Shown here: one piece after another, positions 60,132-64,000 of the stretch
Layout of the letters: every line of letters begins with the position of its first letter
How positions within the stretch are numbered: position 1 is the first letter of the stretch
Source: an uncultured Sphingopyxis sp.
Lineage (GTDB): Bacteria > Pseudomonadota > Alphaproteobacteria > Sphingomonadales > Sphingomonadaceae
DNA length: 64,000 bases
Direction of reading: 5' to 3'
Assembly (NCBI RefSeq): GCF_900078365.1
Contig: NZ_LT598653.1
Location: forward strand, 1,550,001-1,614,000
Notes under the pieces: model-generated
Told to the model about the DNA's origin: nothing
The model's input: only the letters and a program-made list of their open reading frames with translations
Databases searched by the model: none
Program-made: the position numbers and the translations under genes

Positions 60132-61664
60132 GTGTCGGAACCAGCCTCTTCCAGCATCGACAAGGACGCCCGGATCGCCGAGCTCGAAGCCGCTCTCGCG
60201 GCCCGCGATACGCTGATCGATACCCTGCGGCACCAGCTTGCCCAGCTCCGACGCATGACCTTCGGCCAGTCGTCGGAGAAGCTCGCGCTGCAGATCGAAC
60301 AGCTCGAGCTCGCTCTCGAAGAACTCGAAGGCGAAGCCGAGGTCGCGGATAGCCGAACGACCGACAGGGTGCCCGCCGAGCGGGTATCGCCGGTGCGCGC
60401 CTTGCCCGATCATCTGCTGCGCGCTGAACGGCGGATCGAGCCCGAGGCCGGCAGTTGCACCTGTCCCGATTGCGGCGGCGCGCTGCGTCCGTTGGGCGAT
60501 GACCGCGACGAGCAACTCGACGTCGCCCCGATCCAGTGGCGCGTCATCCGCACCGTGCGGCCCAAGTATAGCTGCCGCGCCTGCGACAGGATTGTCCAGG
60601 CACCGGCGCCGGTGAAGGCCATAGCACGCGGCAAGGCGCGCTTCGCGACGCTCGCCCATGTCGTCGTGAACAAGTTCGATCACCATCTGCCCCTCTATCG
60701 CCAGGCAGAGATGATGGCGGCGCAGGGCATCGACATCGACCGCTCGACCCTCGCCGGCTGGGCGGGCCAGGCCGCGCATCTGCTCGACCCCATCGTGAGC
60801 CGCATCCGCGAGGAAGGACTGAAGGCCGCCAAGCTCCACACCGACGACACGCCGGTGCCGATGCTCGTGCCCGGCAAGGGCCGCACCGCGCAGGCGCGGC
60901 TCTGGGCCTATGTCGTCGATGACCGCGCATCGGGCGCCGCCACCCCGGCGCTCGCCTGGTATCGGTTCACCCCCGATCGCAGCGGCATCCATCCGCAGAG
61001 CGAGCTCAGATCGTTCACCGGCCTTCTCCAGGCCGACGGCTATGCCGGATATGAGAAGCTCTATGAAGGCAACCGCATCCGCGAGGTCGCCTGCTGGGCA
61101 CACTTTCGCCGCAAGATCTTCGAGTGCCACCAGACGAGCCCGACGCCGCTTACCACCGACCTGCTGACACGTATCGCCGGGCTCTACCGGATCGAAGAGG
61201 ATGTGCGCGGCCAGCCGCCCGATATCCGGCGCCGACAACGACAGGAGCAAGCCAGGCCGCAGATCGATGCGCTTCGCGGCGCGATCGACGACGCCCTGCG
61301 TCGTCTGTCGCCCAAGTCGGCGATGGCGAAGGCGCTTGCCTATGGCCGCAAGCGTTGGGATGCGCTCACCCGCTACATCGATGACGGCATCGCGGAGATC
61401 GACAACAATATCGCCGAGCGCGCGATCCGCGCCATCGCGATCGGCCGCAAGAACTGGCTGTTCGCCGGATCGAAGGCTGGCGGCGAACGCGCCGCTGCCA
61501 CCTACTCGGTCATCGAGACAGCCAAGCTCAACGGCGTCGAGCCGCAGGCCTATATCGCCGATGTCATCGAGAAGATCGCATCGGGCTGGCCCGCCTCCCG
61601 CTGGGACGAGCTCATGCCGTGGAACTGGACAGCGCAAAGCGCACCCGTCAGCATGGCGGCATGA
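60132..61664 (+). CDS. tnpC: IS66 transposase TnpC
   Basis: 510 aa starting at GTG 60132. An N-terminal leucine-zipper helix (IAELEAALAARDTLIDTLRH), a zinc-finger domain (SCTCPDCGGALRPLG and YSCRACDRIV), then the DDE domain: LHTDDTPVPMLVPGKGRTAQ with the first Asp, LQADGYAGYEKLYE, and NIAERAIRAIAIGRKNWLFA with the Glu. Full length and apparently active. The stop overlaps the passenger gene start. Confidence 0.95.
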   Translation: MSEPASSSIDKDARIAELEAALAARDTLIDTLRHQLAQLRRMTFGQSSEKLALQIEQLELALEELEGEAEVADSRTTDRVPAERVSPVRALPDHLLRAERRIEPEAGSCTCPDCGGALRPLGDDRDEQLDVAPIQWRVIRTVRPKYSCRACDRIVQAPAPVKAIARGKARFATLAHVVVNKFDHHLPLYRQAEMMAAQGIDIDRSTLAGWAGQAAHLLDPIVSRIREEGLKAAKLHTDDTPVPMLVPGKGRTAQARLWAYVVDDRASGAATPALAWYRFTPDRSGIHPQSELRSFTGLLQADGYAGYEKLYEGNRIREVACWAHFRRKIFECHQTSPTPLTTDLLTRIAGLYRIEEDVRGQPPDIRRRQRQEQARPQIDALRGAIDDALRRLSPKSAMAKALAYGRKRWDALTRYIDDGIAEIDNNIAERAIRAIAIGRKNWLFAGSKAGGERAAATYSVIETAKLNGVEPQAYIADVIEKIASGWPASRWDELMPWNWTAQSAPVSMAA

Positions 61665-62272
61665 CCGACCAGATCGCACGGATTCGCATCACGCTCGAAG
61701 ACATGAAGCCCGCCATCTGGCGCCGTGTCGAACTTCCCGTCACCAACAGCCTCAAGACCCTGCACCTCGCGATCCAGGCCTGCATGCTCTTCGAGAACTA
61801 CCATCTGTTCCGTTTCGACGTCGGCGATGCCGCCTATGGCATCCGCTTCGATGATGATGACGCTTTCATGGTCCGCACCCGCGATGCCGCCAATATGCGC
61901 ATCGGCAAGCTCGTCGAGCGCGGCATCACCAGCTTCACCTACACCTATGATTTCGGGGACAACTGGCGACATCGTATCGAGATCGAAGAGATCACACCCG
62001 CCATCCCCGGCATCGATTACCCGCGCTTCGTCGATGGCGAACGACGAGCCCCGCCCGAAGATGTCGGTGGCACACCAGGGTTCGAAGAGTTCCTTGAGGC
62101 CATGTCCAAGCCGCGTCATCCCGAACGCAAATCCATGATCGAATGGTATGGCCGACCCTTCGACCCCGCCGATATCAGCCCCGACGAGATCAGCGCACGC
62201 ATGGCAAAGCTCGCCAAGCGAAGGGCGCAGGGAAAAGCCGCCTACGCCGACGCTAAATCCCGCGACAGCTAA
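61661..62272 (+). CDS. pRiA4b ORF-3-like passenger protein in IS66
   Basis: 203 aa. The family signature is IRITLEDMKPAIWRRVELPV at the N-terminus and FTYTYDFGDNWRHRIEIEEI in the middle, ending in a Lys/Arg-rich tail. The role is unknown; proteins of this kind recur beside IS66 transposases and in other mobile elements. It is translationally coupled to tnpC (ATGA) and lies inside the right inverted repeat, so it moves with the element. Confidence 0.88.
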   Translation: MTDQIARIRITLEDMKPAIWRRVELPVTNSLKTLHLAIQACMLFENYHLFRFDVGDAAYGIRFDDDDAFMVRTRDAANMRIGKLVERGITSFTYTYDFGDNWRHRIEIEEITPAIPGIDYPRFVDGERRAPPEDVGGTPGFEEFLEAMSKPRHPERKSMIEWYGRPFDPADISPDEISARMAKLAKRRAQGKAAYADAKSRDS

Positions 62273-62413
62273 TCGATGGCGGCTTCCTGACCACGCTTAC
62301 TTCTCAACGCCCGGCCTCATTGAAGAGCGGCGGCTTTGTGCCTGATGCCGGCCGTTTAGGTGGGGCGAAATGAAGCCTTGAAGCGGAGATACGACTGCCC
62401 GAAGACGACAGAA

Positions 62414-63280
62414 CTAGTTATCGCGAAGATCGGACAGCGAGTAGCGCGCGCGGGGTCCTCCGACAGACGCCACTAGCGATAAGGCTCTTCCTTCAGAGAT
62501 TTTCTCTTTCGGCGGTTTTGCGGGCGGGGCTGCAAGCGCACGCGCCTCGGCGATCGATTGCTCCATATTGCGCCGCCCAGCCTTGCGTCCGAGCGCTCGC
62601 AGTTTTGGGGCAAGACCAGCGAGCGTCATCGCGGCGCGCTCATCCTCCAGATTCTGAACACCCCGCGCCATGCGTACCAGAATCTCCTCATCGGGTGGCG
62701 GCGCGCTAACCGCATTATCGACGATTTGGAAAAACTGCGTCTTGATCGCGGCGACCACGCTTTCATGATCAAGGCCGGCTTGATCGACCGCGGGTTCATT
62801 GAGCTTGCAGACGCGCATGAGTTCGACCCCCTTGTCGGTGTCCGAACTATATATCTGGTAGTTCACATGGCTGAGATGATCCGACCAGGCATCGAAGCGC
62901 GGGTGAGGAATCGAATAGCATTCAGGCTGCTGCGGGACCTCTTCGATACGGGGGTCGGGGCGGGGCTGGGGGCGCAGAACATCTTCATGTTTCTTCGCGT
63001 TGTTACAACGCTTGCACGCTACCGCTAGATTGTCATCGGATGCGAAAAATTGCGGATAGTAGAGCTCGCAGAGAACATGCTCGAGATCCCATATCAGGTT
63101 GTTCGTCGTGTTGTCGAACTTACGGCAATAGCAGCAGCGCAGGCCCTGCTCGTCCATGCAGACCTTCTTGAGACGCCCCTTGATCTCCGACTTATCGAAC
63201 CAGCGGTTGAAGACCTCCTCGCCAACGTCCGCGCGCACGCCGGCCATCTCGGCGATCTCGCAGTCGAGAAACCGGCTCAT
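62414..63280 (-). CDS. HNH endonuclease, PtuB-like
   Basis: 288 aa. The zinc-finger HNH site is RCCYCRKFDNTTNN, WDLEHVL, then SDDNLAVACKRCNNAKKH: two CxxC knuckles around the Glu-His and Asn. The C-terminal 120 residues are helical with no known domain (FFQIVDNAVSAPPPDEEILV, RRNMEQSIAEARAL). Its ATG overlaps the ATPase stop (ATGA), so the two are translated together, as in Septu-type PtuA-PtuB defence pairs. From 62309 to 62413 lies the IS66 flank with no gene. Confidence 0.82.
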   Translation of the reverse strand: MSRFLDCEIAEMAGVRADVGEEVFNRWFDKSEIKGRLKKVCMDEQGLRCCYCRKFDNTTNNLIWDLEHVLCELYYPQFFASDDNLAVACKRCNNAKKHEDVLRPQPRPDPRIEEVPQQPECYSIPHPRFDAWSDHLSHVNYQIYSSDTDKGVELMRVCKLNEPAVDQAGLDHESVVAAIKTQFFQIVDNAVSAPPPDEEILVRMARGVQNLEDERAAMTLAGLAPKLRALGRKAGRRNMEQSIAEARALAAPPAKPPKEKISEGRALSLVASVGGPRARYSLSDLRDN

Positions 63281-64000
63281 GATGGCTGCAGGATGGTCTG
63301 GACGACGCCGGCGACGAGATCGCGGATCGGATCGTCCTCTGGTATCTTGTCGTAGATGCTCGCAAGCGCCAGTGCGAGTTCGCGGGCGCGCGCACTTCGA
63401 TGCTTGCCCGTATCGATCAGCGTGATCGTCTCGAGCACGATTTGCTTGAGGAAATTGTTGCCGGAGGTGACGACTGTGAATGCGCTCAGCAACGTGGCGT
63501 CGGGCGATGCATTGGCGACCGCCCGGCTCGGCAGTTCGATCGGTTCCTGATCGAGCCGCAGAATCTTCGCGTGTGGGCCGGCGACGCCACTGACGACCAG
63601 CGGCGAGTGTGTTGCAATGATATAGTGGCAGCCGCGATGCCGGCTGAATACCGCTTCGAGCATCTCGGTGTATCGCATTTGCCAGTCCGGATGGAGACTG
63701 TTCTCGGGTTCGTCGATCAGCACGAGGCACCCGTCTTCCAGAAAAGCGGCGAGGCCGAGAAAACCCGAGAAGAGATTGAGCTCACCCGATGACAGTTCGA
63801 GTAGTTCGACCTCCTTGTCGTCGGCCGTACGGAGCTTGACCGAACCGAGGCGTAGAACCCTGGCATCCGTGAGGCGGCGGATTTCTTCGAAGTCGATCGG
63901 GATCGAGGCGTCGCGGCGCCCGAAACGGAAGTCGATGTAATAGGTCATTCGGCGCCGTCGCTTGCCATCCGAGCGGACATGACCCTCGAGCATGCTCTCC
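63277..64000 (-). CDS. AAA/SMC-like ATPase, PtuA-like (5' part beyond window)
   Basis: The last 240 or so residues of a larger protein; the frame is open to the right edge. The ABC-type signature is LSSGELNLF, Walker B is CLVLIDEPENSLHPDW, and the switch His is in IIATHSPLVVSG. These are typical of OLD/RecF-like AAA_21 ATPases. Walker A is outside the window. In Septu systems such an ATPase controls the HNH partner, and the partner follows here with a 4-nt overlap. The family is shared with retron and other defence effectors, so the exact system remains open. Confidence 0.8.
   Translation of the reverse strand, partial: ESMLEGHVRSDGKRRRRMTYYIDFRFGRRDASIPIDFEEIRRLTDARVLRLGSVKLRTADDKEVELLELSSGELNLFSGFLGLAAFLEDGCLVLIDEPENSLHPDWQMRYTEMLEAVFSRHRGCHYIIATHSPLVVSGVAGPHAKILRLDQEPIELPSRAVANASPDATLLSAFTVVTSGNNFLKQIVLETITLIDTGKHRSARARELALALASIYDKIPEDDPIRDLVAGVVQTILQPS

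Larger units (their letters stand above)
59231..62300 (+). mobile_element. IS66-family insertion sequence, complete, with 8-bp target duplication
   Basis: 3070 nt bounded by inverted repeats: left GTAAGCGTGTCCTGAAGG, right (reverse complement) GTAAGCGTGGTCAGGAAG. The 8-bp sequence TTCTCAAC occurs immediately outside both ends (59223-59230 and 62301-62308), the target duplication size expected for IS66. Four plus-strand genes: tnpA, tnpB, tnpC and a passenger. Intact ends and duplication point to a fairly recent insertion. Confidence 0.95.

Noticed and set aside
1..64000. CRISPR arrays, rRNA and tRNA genes
   Set aside because: No regularly spaced direct repeats and no recognisable rRNA or tRNA sequence were seen on reading; a tRNAscan or CRISPR search was not possible.

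Overview
The window looks like a chromosome segment from a sphingomonad (Alphaproteobacteria, Sphingopyxis-like). This rests on very high GC, an imuA-imuB-dnaE2 mutagenesis cassette, alphaproteobacterial SOS boxes (GTTC-N7-GTTC), TonB/FecR/ECF-sigma uptake modules, conjugation genes typical of sphingomonad integrative elements, and a proteobacterial lasso-peptide cluster of the isopeptidase type. Genus is inference; no rRNA or tRNA gene was seen.

Layout. 0-6 kb: the end of a 4-hydroxy-2-oxovalerate-aldolase-like gene, then a branched-chain 2-oxoacid dehydrogenase operon (E1alpha-E1beta-E2, minus strand) divergent from its Lrp-type regulator, and an MFS transporter. 6-10 kb is an accessory stretch: a small protein plus a nuclease-like gene broken by a frameshift at a C6 tract, a RES/Xre toxin-antitoxin pair with a visible operator, and two decaying tandem SnoaL-like genes. 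10.5-15.4 kb: a LysR regulator, an in-frame chimera of a TonB-receptor N-terminus and a CoA-transferase C-terminus, a thiolase-like gene and an SDR gene. 15.6-19 kb: DUF2285, RadC-type, membrane and LuxR-type HTH genes on the minus strand.

19.3-31.6 kb is the most coherent system. A LuxR/LuxI quorum-sensing pair, a PhyH-type dioxygenase and a GntR regulator lead directly into a lasso-peptide cluster (precursor A, fused B1-B2 protease, C cyclase). This converges on a minus-strand operon of sigma factor, FecR, STN-TonB receptor and lasso-peptide isopeptidase. The predicted peptide has an eight-residue ring, GQIPNRPE, closed by Gly1-Glu8. Together these genes suggest a peptide that is made, exported by an unknown route, re-imported and hydrolysed, possibly under population-density control.

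32.4-44.6 kb holds part of an integrative/conjugative element: ArdC anti-restriction, DUF2958, a long ParB-like protein, DUF736, an AlpA-like HTH, a TraF-type peptidase, a lytic transglycosylase and a VirD2-like relaxase. It is interrupted by two head-to-tail IS110-family elements; the first has lost its transposase tail and right-hand non-coding segment.

44.9-52 kb is a stress region. A single perfect SOS box sits between two divergent YedK/HMCES-type genes. One arm continues into alkB and an endo/exonuclease gene; the other into a DUF1810-rifampin ADP-ribosyltransferase fusion. An arsH-arsB-arsC-arsR operon follows, divergent from an ArsN-like acetyltransferase. 52-57.7 kb is the imuA-imuB-dnaE2 operon with its own SOS box. 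The right end carries a nucleotidyltransferase-HEPN fusion, an EexN lipoprotein, a complete IS66 element with 8-bp target duplication, and an HNH nuclease plus AAA ATPase pair resembling Septu, cut by the window edge.
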